NCBI GenBank assembly: GCA_035048485.1
Contig: CM068585.1
Coordinates: forward strand, 19,276,501-19,340,500
Length of the DNA: 64,000 nucleotides
Direction of reading: 5' to 3'
Origin: Pteria penguin
Taxonomy: Eukaryota; Mollusca; Bivalvia; Pterioida; Pteriidae
The notes under the pieces were generated by a model that saw nothing but the letters and a program-made list of their open reading frames with translations, did no database searches and had not been told where the DNA came from. Below, piece after piece: positions 26,901 to 40,700 of the stretch (the stretch's first letter is position 1; every line of letters begins with the position of its first letter). A program made the position numbers and the translations under genes.

Positions 26901-29900
26901 CCGATTTCGATCATTTTACACAGATTTGACACCTTCTATAATAGAAGGTTACCTACTTTGACTTCTCCATATATAAATACATATGGAATTTACACGATTT
27001 GACTCTTTCTACTGGGTATATGTGACGGGTGTTGCTAGCAAGCAGGAGATGCTCACTCTCCCCGGGCACCTGATCTCACTCCATCACAGGGGTTCACATA
27101 TGCTCTTCAAGTAGACATATTTTGTTATTTTCCACTTGTTTTTCATTTTCACTGATTTTGTATGTCCTCTGGTTTCATGATTTTTAGACTTATGATTATT
27201 ATCCATCATCTTTACATTAATATATATATGAAAAGTATCATGAAAATTATTAAGTGAATGTTGAGGAAATTTCCGTTTTCTGTTTTTGTGCAGATGATGG
27301 GGAAATATTTTACGATATTCTCTCTCTCTCTCTCTCTCTCTAACGGTTCTGCAAATCTATGATGCGGATCCAGGTATATAATGTAAGGAAATGGAGAGAG
27401 GGCACATTCATTCGAGATCTTTGGAAACTGCTAGTATGATGAAAACAGATCCCTAGGAACAGGACAAACCCCTTTAAGCTTGTATTTCTGCTACTTAACG
27501 TGATTGAAAATTATAAGATGGGCGTGAGGAAAATAGTTACTATAAACTTTACATTTGTTTTCTCACAATAGGTATATGTATATATACACGTACTTGAATG
27601 CTATTTTAAGTAACGTAACTTTTGATAAATTGTTATTCATATGTCTTTGTTTATCTATTTCTTTACGTCGGACTTTCAATAGATATTCAATTTGTTGTAA
27701 TTGATCAGGACACAAATTAAAAATAAATAAATAACATGATAGTCCCACCTATAACAAGGCAATTTTAGTGGAGAAGAGAGATATTTTAAGTTTCCAACAC
27801 GCCACCTTTGTATCTCCCACTAGGAACCTCTCATATAAAGTGTATAAAATCGTTTGTCGTCTAGTACTTACAAAATGACATAACATTTATCTGTATGAAG
27901 ACTTTAAAAATTCGCCATATATGTACATTAAGCTTATGTAGGAAAACAGCGTTGGAGCAATGTAATATTGCTCGTTGGCACAACGTTGGCTCCACATGTT
28001 AGACCAACATTCCCATTATGTTGAGTAATCATTTTATCCTGCTGTAACTCACTTAAGTCCAACATTGTTCAACACTGACATAATGATTGGTGGTTTTTTT
28101 TTTCATATTAGCCACGCGTTGGATAAGTGTTGGCAAAATAACATTGGACCAATGTAATGTTTTCATTAGCCCAACGTTACCCACAGGTTGGACTTATGTT
28201 GGCACAATGCAACCATAACGTCATTTTCTTCGTTGGTCCAACATGTGGACAACGCTACTTCATTTGGAAAATTTGAAGGGATAAATGTTGGCAAGTAGCG
28301 GTGGACCATTGGAGATGTGTGTTGGCAAGTAGAGGTGGGCCATTGGAGATCTATGTTGGCAAGTTCCAGTAGGTCGTTGTAAATGTATGTTCGTAAGTAG
28401 CGATGGGCCATTGCAAATCTATGTTAGCACGTAGCGGAGGGCCATTGGAATCTATGTTCGCATGTAGCAGTGGGTCATTTGAGGTCTATGTTGGCAAGTA
28501 CCGGCGTGTCACTAAAAATATGTGTTGGCAAAAAGCGGTAGGTCATTGGAGATATATGTTGGCAACTAGCGGAGGGTCATTACAGATCTATGTTGGCAAG
28601 TAGCCGTGGGTCATCGGAGATCTATGATGGCAAGTACCGGTGGATCATCGGTGATCTATGTTTGCAAGTAACGGTGGGTCACTGCAGATCTGTGTTGGTA
28701 AGTAGAGGTGGGTCATTGAAGATCTTTGTTGGTAAGTAGAGGTGGGTCATTGAAGATCTATGTTGGTAAGTAGCGGTGGGTCATTGCAGATCTATATTGG
28801 CAAGTAGCGATGGACCATTGGAGATCTATATTGGTAAGTAGAGGTGGGTCATTGGAGATCTATATTGGCAAGTAGCGGTGGATCATTGGAGATCCATGTT
28901 GGAATGTAGCGGTGGATCATTGGAGATCTATGGTGGCAAGTAGCGATGGCTTATTGCAGATCTACGTTGGCAAATATCGGTGAGTCATTGCAGGTCTATG
29001 TTGGTAAGTAGAGGTGGGTCATAGGAGATCTATGTTGGTAAGAAGCGGTGGGTCATTGGAGATCTACGTTGGCAAATATCGGTGAGTCATTGCAGATCTA
29101 TGTTGGTAAGTAGAGGTGGGTCATAGGAGATCTATGTTGGTAAGAAGCGGTGGGACATTGGAGATCTATATTGACAAGTAGCGGTGGATCATTGGAGATC
29201 TATGTTGGTAAGTAGAGGTGGGTGATTGGAGATCTATGTTTGCAAGTATCGGTGGGTCTTGCAAATCTAATGCTGGCAAGTACCGATGGATCATTGCAGA
29301 TCTATGTTGATAAGTAGAGGTGGGTCGTTAGAGATCTATATTGGTAAGTAGAGGTGGATCTTTGGAGATCTATGTGAGCAAGTAGCGGTGGGTCATTGGA
29401 GATCTATATTGGCAAGTAGCGGTGGATCATTGGAGATCTATGTTGGCAAGTAACGGTGAATCATTGAAGATCTACGTTGGCAAGTAGTGGTGGGTCACTG
29501 CAGATCTATGTTAGCAAGTAGCGGTGGATCATTGGAGATTTATGTTGGCAAGTAGCGGTGGGTCATTGCAGATTTATGTTGGTAAATAGAGGTGGGTCAT
29601 TGGAGATCTATGTGGGCAAGTAACGGTGGTCATTGCAGATGTATATTGGTAAGTGGAGATGGGTCATTGGAGATCAACGTTGGCAACTTATAGCAAGTAG
29701 CGGTGGGTCATTGCAAATCTTTGTTGGCAAGTAGCGGTGGGTCATTGCAAATCTATGTTGGTAAGTAGCGATGGGTCACTGCAGATCTGTGTTGGCAAGG
29801 AGTGGTTTGACATTTCGGATCTATTTTGCCCATGCGCTTATATAGTGCCAGGACTGTAAGTGGTCAGTTTGCTCTTGTGGTGAAAAGTTGTTCCAGTGTT

Positions 29901-32900
29901 CATTGTTCGACCATCTTTGGTCCAACATCAATAAACTTGAATTTTTTTAATATCATTATGTAAATAAATAGATAAATAAATACAAATGAGTATGAATTTA
30001 TTATCATAACACCCAAAGAAAATTGATATATAAAACTTTGCAAAATCTGCCTCCCTCCTCATGTTTTCGGATTCAGCTTTACCATTGATGTTTTTATAAG
30101 ATATAAACTTAGTGCGTATAGCCGTTCTTAATGTTTAGTAGAACGATGTTGAAACTCTCATTTATTTTAAAGTGCATCCAAGGCCAATTCGCCTATAAAA
30201 TATGCATGACAGCCTCTCGTGCGTGTCAATAATTTTAGAGTTATCGTTCTTTGCACAGTTGTGCTCTGATATCATTTCAATTTTAGACGTACAGAATAGG
30301 AATTACATTGTCCTTCACCACTGTATGACTATAGCCATGTTATAGTTAGAATGAAATCACCCCTACATTTATCCCATCCAGAGTGCACACACAGGGCACA
30401 GATGTACTGATAACCGCAATCTGATTAAACCCGTATCTTTATTCCGCTTCTCTATTTGTCCCATTGCGGTTAAAGATCTCGCGAAACCCCGTAAGAGGTC
30501 GTGTTCTGGTAAACTCTGATGACGTTTCAGTCACCCGAACCGTTAAGATATGGTTTTAATCAGATTGTTATAACCGCATTATGGGGCACATCGACAGTGA
30601 AATAGTCACGTGTTATTGTCACACTACAAGGCACCCCGAACATGTTCCATCACCTTATGGAGCACACTGACCATGTTCCTGTCACATTATAGGACATACT
30701 GTCTAAGCTCTTGTCACATATGGAGCGTATTGACTATAAAATTGTCAGTCATGTTATGCAGCACACTGACCATGTTCCTGTCACATTATAGGGCATACTA
30801 TCTAAGCTTTTGTCACATATGGAACGTATTGTCAGTCATGTTATAGAGCACACTGACCATGTTCCTGTCACATTATAGGGCATACTGTCTAAGCTTTTGT
30901 CACATATGGAACGTATTGTCAGTCATGTTATAGAGCACACTGACCATGTTCCTGTCACATTATAGGGCATACTGTCTAAGCTTTTGTCACATATGGAACG
31001 TATTGTCAGTCATGTTATGGGGCACACTGACCGTGTTCCTGTCACATTATAGGGCATACTGTCTAAGCTTTTGTCACATATGGAACGTATTGTCAGTCAT
31101 GTTATAGAGCACACTGACCATGTTCCTGTCACATTATAGGACATACTTTTTAAGCTGTTGTCACATATGGAGTGTATTGACTATAAAATTGTCAGTCATG
31201 TTATGAAGCACACTGACCATGTTCCTGTCACATTATAGGGCATACTGTCTAAGCTTTTGTCACATATGGAACGTATTGTCAGTCATGTTATGGGGCACAC
31301 TGACCGTGTTCCTGTCACAGTATAGGACATACTGTCTAAGCTTTTGTCACATATGGAACGTATTGTCAGTCATGTTATAGAGCACACTGACCATGTTCCT
31401 GTCACATTATAGGGCATACTGTCTAAGCTTTTGTCACATATGGAACGTATTGTCAGTCATGTTATGAAGCACACTGACCATGTTCCTGTCACATTATAGG
31501 GCATACTGTCTAAGCTTTTGTCACATATGGAACGTATTGTCAGTCATGTTATGGGGCACACTGACCGTGTTTCTGTCACATTATAGGATATACTTTTTAA
31601 GCTGTTGTCACATATGGAGTGTATTGACTATAAAATTTATGTTAAGCAGCACACTGACCATGTTCCTGTCACATTATAGGGCATACTGCCTATGTTTTTG
31701 TTACATATGGAGCATATTGACTATAAAATTATCAGATATGCTATGGAACACACTGACGATGTTCCTGTCACATTATAGGGCATACTGCCTATGCTTTTGT
31801 TACATATGGAGCATATTGACTATAAAATTATCAGATATGCTATGGAACACACTGACCATGTTCCTGTCACATTATAGGGCATACTGTCTATGCTCTTGTC
31901 ACATATGGAGTATATTGACCATAAAATTATCAGTAATGTTATGGAGCACACTGACCACGTTTCTGTCACATTGACCTTGTCAGTATCACACACAATACAT
32001 ACTGTTTATGTCACTGTCACATCAATGGGCAAACTTGTTATGAGTCTGTCACAATATAAAGCACACTGACCATGCCATTGTTAAATCAAACTGCATATTT
32101 ACATGCTCAGTCACGATATGAAGCACATTGTCATTGACCTTGTCATTGTCACATTATAGGCTATGTTGACCATGTCCATGTCATATCAGGGCAAACTGAT
32201 CCGTCCTGTGTAGCAAGCTGGCCATGTCCTGTCACATTAATATTGCCGACTCTGATCATGCTGCCGTGTCATTGTAATATGCACTGACCATGCCTCTGTC
32301 ATGTAATGGGACACGCTGACCATATTGTTGATCATTATGGGGCAAAATAAGCATGCTTCATGCGCTTAAACGGATACACTAGTCATACACACACCATCAC
32401 ATCATAAAATGCAATGATCTTGATATCATCACAATATGGGGCAAAATGACAATGCCATTGGAACAGGAGCACCTTGTTCGGCCAGACGATGGAGTAAACT
32501 CAATAATGTGACTCAGTTTTATCATAAGCAGCCTGTGCTGACTTGAGCCACCTTGGGTATTTTTATATTTCGTACACTTGCTCTATGGCGATCAGATAAA
32601 TTTCTCCGAAACATGAAAATTATCGCTTTATGCAAAACACAACATTTCACGCAAGGTAACATCTACAGCAAAATACCTCGTAGTGCATACTCCGTCGGAA
32701 AAACGAGAAATTTACCGTGACATTTATATTCTACATGTTTAACGGGGTTAAAACGGGGGTTTTGAATGAAGAAAAACCGGATATGTGTCGCTTCCCGGTG
32801 GTAAAATTAACATTGACCCCCCCCCCCCCCTAATTCTTTTTCTGGGCCTTTGTGGGGTTGGGGGTTAAAAACAACTAGTAACGAATTTATATATGTCTGT

Positions 32901-35900
32901 ATAAAAGGTGATAAATATAGGCCGGTAGTTTTATATTTATAGATATATAGCAGGGAAACAGTTTAACATGATCCTGCCCCACCTTGTGTTTATTCTTGCT
33001 AACTTTATCAAATTCCGCTTACGTAATACAAAAAGTTGTCTTCCTCTGGGCTTTGTCTGGTATGTAATTAATGCAAAGAAACGGCCGAAATTTTCAGAAA
33101 AGCAAAGTGTTGGGATTGCCTTGGTCTCCAGTGACAGTAACTGGAATGCCGTATGGCGAAGTCTGAAGATTTTTAAAGAGAGTTTAGAAGTGCCTTAGAG
33201 TGATCGTTTTGTACATGTAGACATCATTTAGATAAGATTTATTAATGAAGTAAGCACTTGTATTCTTCACATTCACCGTTCACAGAATGGCGATGGAACA
33301 CATATAAAACGGCTTCTCTAACCGAAAGGAATGCGCACATGTCGCTTGATCAATACTGAGCAATTGCCGGAATTAAACGTTTCAGAACGGCTGGACAGTT
33401 TGACAGAATTGATCCATTTCTGGAGGAGTGCATAAAAAAGAAATTACACAGAGATATTTCTTACATGTATTAAATCAAAATCACAGTGCAAATAGTGTTA
33501 TATATATAAGCTGTAGACAATGCCAGGGAAAAATTTTACTATTAATGTCAAAACTGGTGACAGGATGTTTGCGGGCACGGATGCCAATGTGAAAATTATT
33601 CTGCATGGAGTGTCGGGAGGAAAGTCTGAAGAGTTAGATTTAGACAACTTCTTTCTGAACGACTTTGAACAAGGCAAAGAAGACAGGTTTTCTCTTAAAA
33701 ACGTAAATTTTAACGAAGATATTGAATATTTGGAGCTTTGGAGAGACGATTACGGCATTGCACCAGCATGGCTTCCTGAGAGAATCGAAGTGAGATGCGA
33801 GACATCACAAGTATTCATTTTCCCAATACACAGATGGATCAAAGCAGGACGCCATTATCATTTTCGCCATTTGGACACCGCCCTACCACAAAATGAAGTA
33901 TTTAGGGAGCAGAGAAAATGGGAACTTGAAGAAAAAAGATCTTTGTACGAATATAAATATCATGGCGATGGTTTGCCGGCGCAGGTATGATCAATGCTAA
34001 AGTTTATCACAGCTCATGTTTTATTTATATAGTTTTCTTATTGGTTGCTTACATTTCTGACCCAAACATTTATCCATAAACGAGTTTCTCCAGAACGTGA
34101 AGTTATAAGAAATGAAGATGAAAATCAAAATAATAATTTAAAATAATAATATATAAATTAATAAATAAATAAATGAATAATGAAAATAGATAAATAATAT
34201 CCGCGCTAAATATGTGTGCATAAATTGTATGGACAAAATATCGTCAGCTCGAAATATGTCTGGCCGACGTTTCAATTCTAGACGAACAGGCTGATTTATA
34301 AATTGCGTAATGCTCAACCAATTAATAATAACAATCTTTATAGCTTGATATGACTTTTAACACCCCTCGGATTTGGGTGGGGGAGGGGGGGGGGGCTCCG
34401 TAGCTCAAGTGGGAAAGTGTCTGGCTCATGACCGGAAGGTCCCGGGTTGGATCAAGCCCCACCTTGGCTACTCGTAGGTGTGTCTTTCGGATGAGAAGTA
34501 AAAACCGAGGTATTGTTCAAGAATCTTTTGTTATAGTTTTATAATTTTAATTATATTATCTTATTAATTTGATTCTAAGTAACAGCGTTGTTTTCACATT
34601 CTTTTGGTTATATATAAGCACAAAGGAAAAAAAGAAAATACGACAACCGACGTTCTCTTGTCAAGAGTGTAAGAGAAGCTGATCATGATGGCCTCTCCGT
34701 TTTCTCGTCTGTCCTGTTCCTTATGGCTGGGCATACGCTTCTATAATTTTGTCTTTCTCGACAATTTACACACTAATTCATAACTCTACTTTATTCCTTT
34801 TGCTCTTCTTTATTACGGTTTTTCCTGTTTATCTATCACATGACATTTAGAACGAGTTTCGTAAATTAACAAACCGCATGCATCAGAACGATATATAGGC
34901 ATGTCTTATGAAGTTTTTGTTGTTATTTGGTTCCATTCCGAAATGAAATTTACGATCTTTTCTACCTTTTCTTTCATTTCTTCATTCTGCTTCATTCTTT
35001 TTCTTCTGACAAACTGTATAGATCGACTAGTGATTTAATATAGAGAAGAAAACACAGCATGAGATTGTTAATTTATATGAGAATAGTTTCATTGAATGCT
35101 TTCCTTGATTTTCCCCTATTTTAAATCTCTCATTTCTGGGTGATATAGTTGTCGGAGAGGTGTATACTATTGTAGTAACAAGAAAGGATACAGTTTTCTA
35201 TTGTTTATTTCGACCAGTATTAACATGCTGAAAGGGGCCGTGAGTATAAATAGAAGTGGGCGTGGAAATAAATTTGAAAATGACCGTTTTCTTTGCACGT
35301 TTATCTGACAAGAAGAAAATTCTTTTTATCAAGATATCTAGAATTTTTGTAAACCTTGAAATTTGTCATGGGTGTTCATTCTGGTTTCATTTCTAATGTA
35401 CCAAAATATTGTTCAAATTAAATCTTTGATTTTAGGGAAATTACGTACTGAACAATCTAAGGGAACGAAATGTAAACTAGACCTCCTGCTGCTTATGGTA
35501 AATCTGACCTTACTAGGGTCAGAACAAGAATGTAAACAAAACAAAAGCACGTGCTTTTTAAAGAAATAAAACATAACCAAACTGACTATAATATGTATGA
35601 TTTATATTCCGAATTGCTTCGAAAATAAATAAATGATTGCGAAGAAATTATTTATTGCATTATTCGACTTCTATTGTGTATATATGTCTCTGCAACACAT
35701 TCGTCACAGTATTCTTCTTCTTCTTCTTCTTCCAATACGAAGTGTACTCAAAAGTTGAGCGTTATACTTCATGTATTTACAGAATATTTCATAGATATTT
35801 ATCATGCCAATCGATGTCCCATGTATTCCTTGCCAACTGGATTAGGATACAGATCCCTAAAAAGCCCCAATACACAGTCAGACATTATTTCTCTCTGAGT

Positions 35901-37457
35901 GTAAACTTCTCCGAGGTCACGAGATTGGAATTCCCGGAGGAGACGCGTCTTCTTTACGATATAATGCGGGTCAATCTGATTAAAATCATATCTTTATTGC
36001 TTTATTGCACAATGGGACAAATAGAGAAGCGGAATAGAGATATGATTTTAATCAGATTGAATGCGGATGAATCCAACCCCCTTGAGTGTGAAATTAGTGA
36101 CCAGAATTTCCGGTACTTGGTTTTCTAATGCCCGCGTTGCCTGAATGTGGTGGAGCGCCTTTCCCAAACCACGACTGTATATGCAATGTTACGCATGAAT
36201 TACAAAAACAGAATTCACAGACACTATGGTAAATCACATTCCCATTTTCTTGTTCTGGGTCATTATTTCCATTGTGCGATTATCGTTATCATTGCAAATA
36301 TCATCCTTACTTTTAGGGTCTGTTATTATGGTACCAACTGTAAATTTTTCAAGTACTGATACTGTAGAACTTTCATTTGGAATTCTGACCATTCATTGCG
36401 AATCAAAGATGCACTAAGATCCCAGTTTTTGAAGTTATTGAAGTTGATGAATTCGTATAATTCATAAAATTGTTCTTCGTGTCAAAGCAAACACGATCTC
36501 TCTTTTCTCGGACATAGTCAAATAATGCAGTACGTAAGCGCTGGATATACTCGGAAATGGGGTGGCGTATTTTATAAAAGTATTATTTTAAAACTCATCT
36601 TTGATCATTCAGATGTTCAAATACTAATGGTCCTATATTTTCTCGAAATGGACTAAACCGGTAAATCAGGAAATCGAAATGAAAATCACGAAATGTTTCT
36701 TTATCAGAAATAACTGCATGAAAGAAGATTTATAGTGTCCAATTAGCACGCTACTGCAGCATCCATGACATCGTCACAAATTATCAAAAGATTCACTCTG
36801 ATTTAGTCTATAATATAACTGGTGCATGTAAGCATACTAAATTTCTAAAGTCCGATTCCTGGTCTCTCTGGTATTAATAATTTACTTGAAAGGAAAATTC
36901 TAAGGTTAGAATATACAACCATCAGTATATATTCTGTGTTTGTTTTATTTTCTCTCAATTTCCTCAAGGTGATAGACAAAATAACATAAGTAGAAAATGA
37001 AAAGATCGAGAGATGAATATCGTGATACAAATGGACGTAAAAATCGAAAAATCTGACCGTATGTACAATTTATGATTACAATTTACATTGTGGTCATACT
37101 AAGAGTGGAAGCGACTATTAATAGAAGCACGATATCTACCCCCGGTATCACTGTCACTGATAACAAGAGATAACCACGCCTTCACTAGGTTGGTAGAATC
37201 TACCGCAAATGCCAAATCCCCCTGAAGAATTTTTCCTGCTAGGTGAAATCTGGGTTTCATTTTGTGCCAAAACAAATTACAGAGCATTCTTGTGCTCGTT
37301 TGCAGTAAATCATAGGAATCTATGACATTCTAGAGTAATTTGAACGATTCATTTCTTAATTTGATATTCGATAGGTTTGTAAAATTTTCCCTTTGTTTTA
37401 CATTTAATGTTGATGATAAAAAGTTAACAGTATTTGTTAGGAGTCTCACATAGACAC

Positions 37458-37510
<53 letters not shown>

Positions 37511-37647
37511 CACATACACACACACACACATACAAATCCATCAGTTTCACTCCATTCAAAGAATATTCGAGTATATTTTCGAAATTATTTATTGTGAAAA
37601 TGTCATTAAATATAAATATAAGAAATAAGTGTCTAATTATATATTCA

Positions 37648-37712
<65 letters not shown>

Positions 37713-40700
37713 TGGCTTTTACATACGCGGTTCTCGAGAGATTTGCGCCTGTCGAACCAGAATGTAAAAGCCATGAACGCAAAATACATAAATAAATAAA
37801 TGAAGAAAAAATAAATAGATAAATAAAGAAAAGAAAAAAAAAAAGAAATAAATGAATAGATAGATAAAAAAGAAATAAAGGTAAAATAATAATAATAATA
37901 ACAAAAATAATAATAAAAATAATGATAAAAAATCATCATCATCATCATCATTATCATCATCATAAGACACTCACATATATGCCTCTGCCTCATACATACT
38001 TATTCAAGCAGGATAATGCAACACAACACATTGAATTTAATTTAAATTTTTATGCAGTCTGTCTTGTCTTGTATCTATATAACTGTTATTGTAAATACCT
38101 CTTTTTAATATGAACTTGATATCCAGAATCAATTTCCAGCATTGGCCATTGTATAGCGACATTAGTGACATGTCATATTGTTTAGTCCAGTCAGTCTACT
38201 TTGGGAATCTTTGTATATTGTCTGGATCTCATGAACAATCAATGGAGCCAGAGGGTGGGTATAACTGAAGTTGCAATCGCCTTGATCAACAACCTTATTT
38301 TTAATGACTTCTTGAGGCACCATCCGCTTTTCCAAGGCAAAATTCTATCGCACAAGAGGGAACCCATTTCAAATTGCATTTCCAAAATTTTCTAAATCCT
38401 CTTCTGTGAACTGCTTCCACAATCCACGATTCTTCTGACCATAATATTACTCTGAAATCCTCTGACCATATACCTACTCCGAAATTCTCCGACCATAAAA
38501 CTACTCCAAGGTTCTCTTACCATAGGCCTACTCCGAGTTTCTCTGACCATAAACCTACTCCGAGTTTCTCTGACCATAAACCTACTCCGAGTTTCTCTGA
38601 CCATAGCCTATCCCCAGATTCTCGAACCATAAATGTACTTCGACATTCTCCGAACATAAACCTACCCCGATATTCACTTTCCATAGGACTACCCTGAGTT
38701 TCTCTGACGACAAACCTACCCCGACCATAAACCTACTCCGACATTCTCAGGCCATAAGCCTAACTCGAGATTCTCCTACCATAAACCTACTCCGACATTC
38801 TCCCACCATAAGCCTAACCCGAGGTTCTCTTACCAAAAACCTAAACCGAAATTCTCAGACAATAAGGCTTCCCCAAGATTCTCTAACCATAAACCTACCT
38901 CGAGATTTTCTAACCATAGGCCAACACCAATTTTCTTTTGCCATAAACATACCCCGATATTCTCTTGCCATAGACATACCCCGATATTCTCCTACCATAA
39001 ACCTAGTCCGAGATTCTCCAACCATAAACCTACCCCGAGATTCTCCTACCATAAACCTACCCCGAGATTCTCTAACCATAAACCTACTCTGAGATTCTCC
39101 AACCATACACCTACCTTGATATTCTCTTACCATAAACCTACCCTGAGATTCTCCAACCGCACACTTACCCCGAGATTCTCCTACCATAAACCTACTCTGA
39201 GATTCTCTAACCATAAACCTCTGACCAACTTCATGGGTTTATGATTGAGATTCACTACTACTACTTTTAGTACTGCTTCTGTCGCTGCTGCTGCTGCTTT
39301 TCCACTGCTCCTCCTCCTGCTCCTCCCAACCTTCTAGTAAGTACTACTACTACTACTACTACTACTAGATCAACTACTGCTATGTCTACTACCACCACTA
39401 CTACTACATGTACGTTGTGTCTAAGGTTTGCTTGATTGGAGTTCGCCCAGTCTAGATCGCGATAAAGCGTAGTTATCGTATCAAGTTAAAACGAAATTTT
39501 GCAACAGGAAAAATGGCCATGTCCTGAAGCAGCTACCGTCTATTTACGTTAAGATTTAACTATTCGCAATTTTATGTAAATAAAAGAAACATATGAAAAG
39601 TGGTGAAAATTGGTGTGCATCGTATGCACATGATAGACATACAAGATATATCACCTGTGAAAATAATCGCATTCTGATGTAAGGCGTAACTGTGAACTGT
39701 GTGCAGTCTGAGTTACGGTTTGTGCTTCAAAGCATTTAAAAGGAACATGCAGGCTATTTATGTATGTTGCAAATTTAATCCTAGAGTTATTTTTATGACC
39801 GCCTACTATACTAAATTTAGATTTAAGGCAAGGCATGTTATAACCAGTCCATTAAATAGACGAGAGGGATTTCGTCGGTCGTGTGCAACTGAAATTGAAC
39901 TTTTGAGCGCATTGAACCCTAAAAAGTAGGAATTTAAAGGTAGTTGTAAGCAATAACACTGAGCTGCATTTATATAAGGCACCTAGGATTATTGAAAAAA
40001 CGTTCAGCTTTTGCAGTGAATTATTCCACAAGATGTTGGTACATCGCCAGATCAGATAATGAGGTGGTGATTAAAACTAAGATCAAAGATACGGTCAGTG
40101 ATAGGAGGCGGCGGCAGAGGTATCCGGAAATTGGACTTTATTTTTCAAGTCGTTTTATATGAAATGTAAATATGTAAATATTGTATAATGTTACATAGGA
40201 AGAGAAATATTTGTTTGAGCACGGTATGCTAGTGTTATCAAACTATTGTGTTATTAAGGAGTGTCACGAGCGAAGTGAAAGTAACACGCGTTAATTGAAT
40301 TATAGATACTAAATACGAAACATAAATGCTACTATAAGTTGTAAAATGGGGAACTGCTGTCCCAAGGAGAGAGCGCATTATATGATATATGTCAGAACTG
40401 GAGATTTGAAAAATGCAGGCACAGATGCTAATGTGAAAATTGTTCTTTACGATGCAGAAGATCGCGAAACTGGGGACATCGAATTGGATAATTTCTTTAA
40501 GAATGACTTTGAAATGGGTTCGTTAGATACATTTCCAGTGAAAAACATAACTGGATTCGGCAACAAAGTGACAAAGATAGAGTTCTGGCGAGATGATAAA
40601 GGAATTGCGAGCGACTGGTACGTGGATCGAATACTGATAGAGAACAGAAACACAAACGATATTTTTGTTTTTCCTATTTTTCGATGGATAAAGTGCGGTT

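Noticed and set aside
32968..33198. 76-codon frame upstream of exon B, considered as a fourth N-terminal exon
   Set aside because: It lacks PLAT motifs and a donor in phase, and the exon B start is preceded by an in-frame stop.
33497..33508. TATA box for exon B
   Set aside because: It is only about 20 bases before the ATG, so a start site 25-30 bases downstream would fall inside the coding region. The AT-rich string is common here.
34394..34465. Functional tRNA-Met gene
   Set aside because: The CAT triplet is at the anticodon position, but the B box is degraded and the conserved SINE body follows directly.
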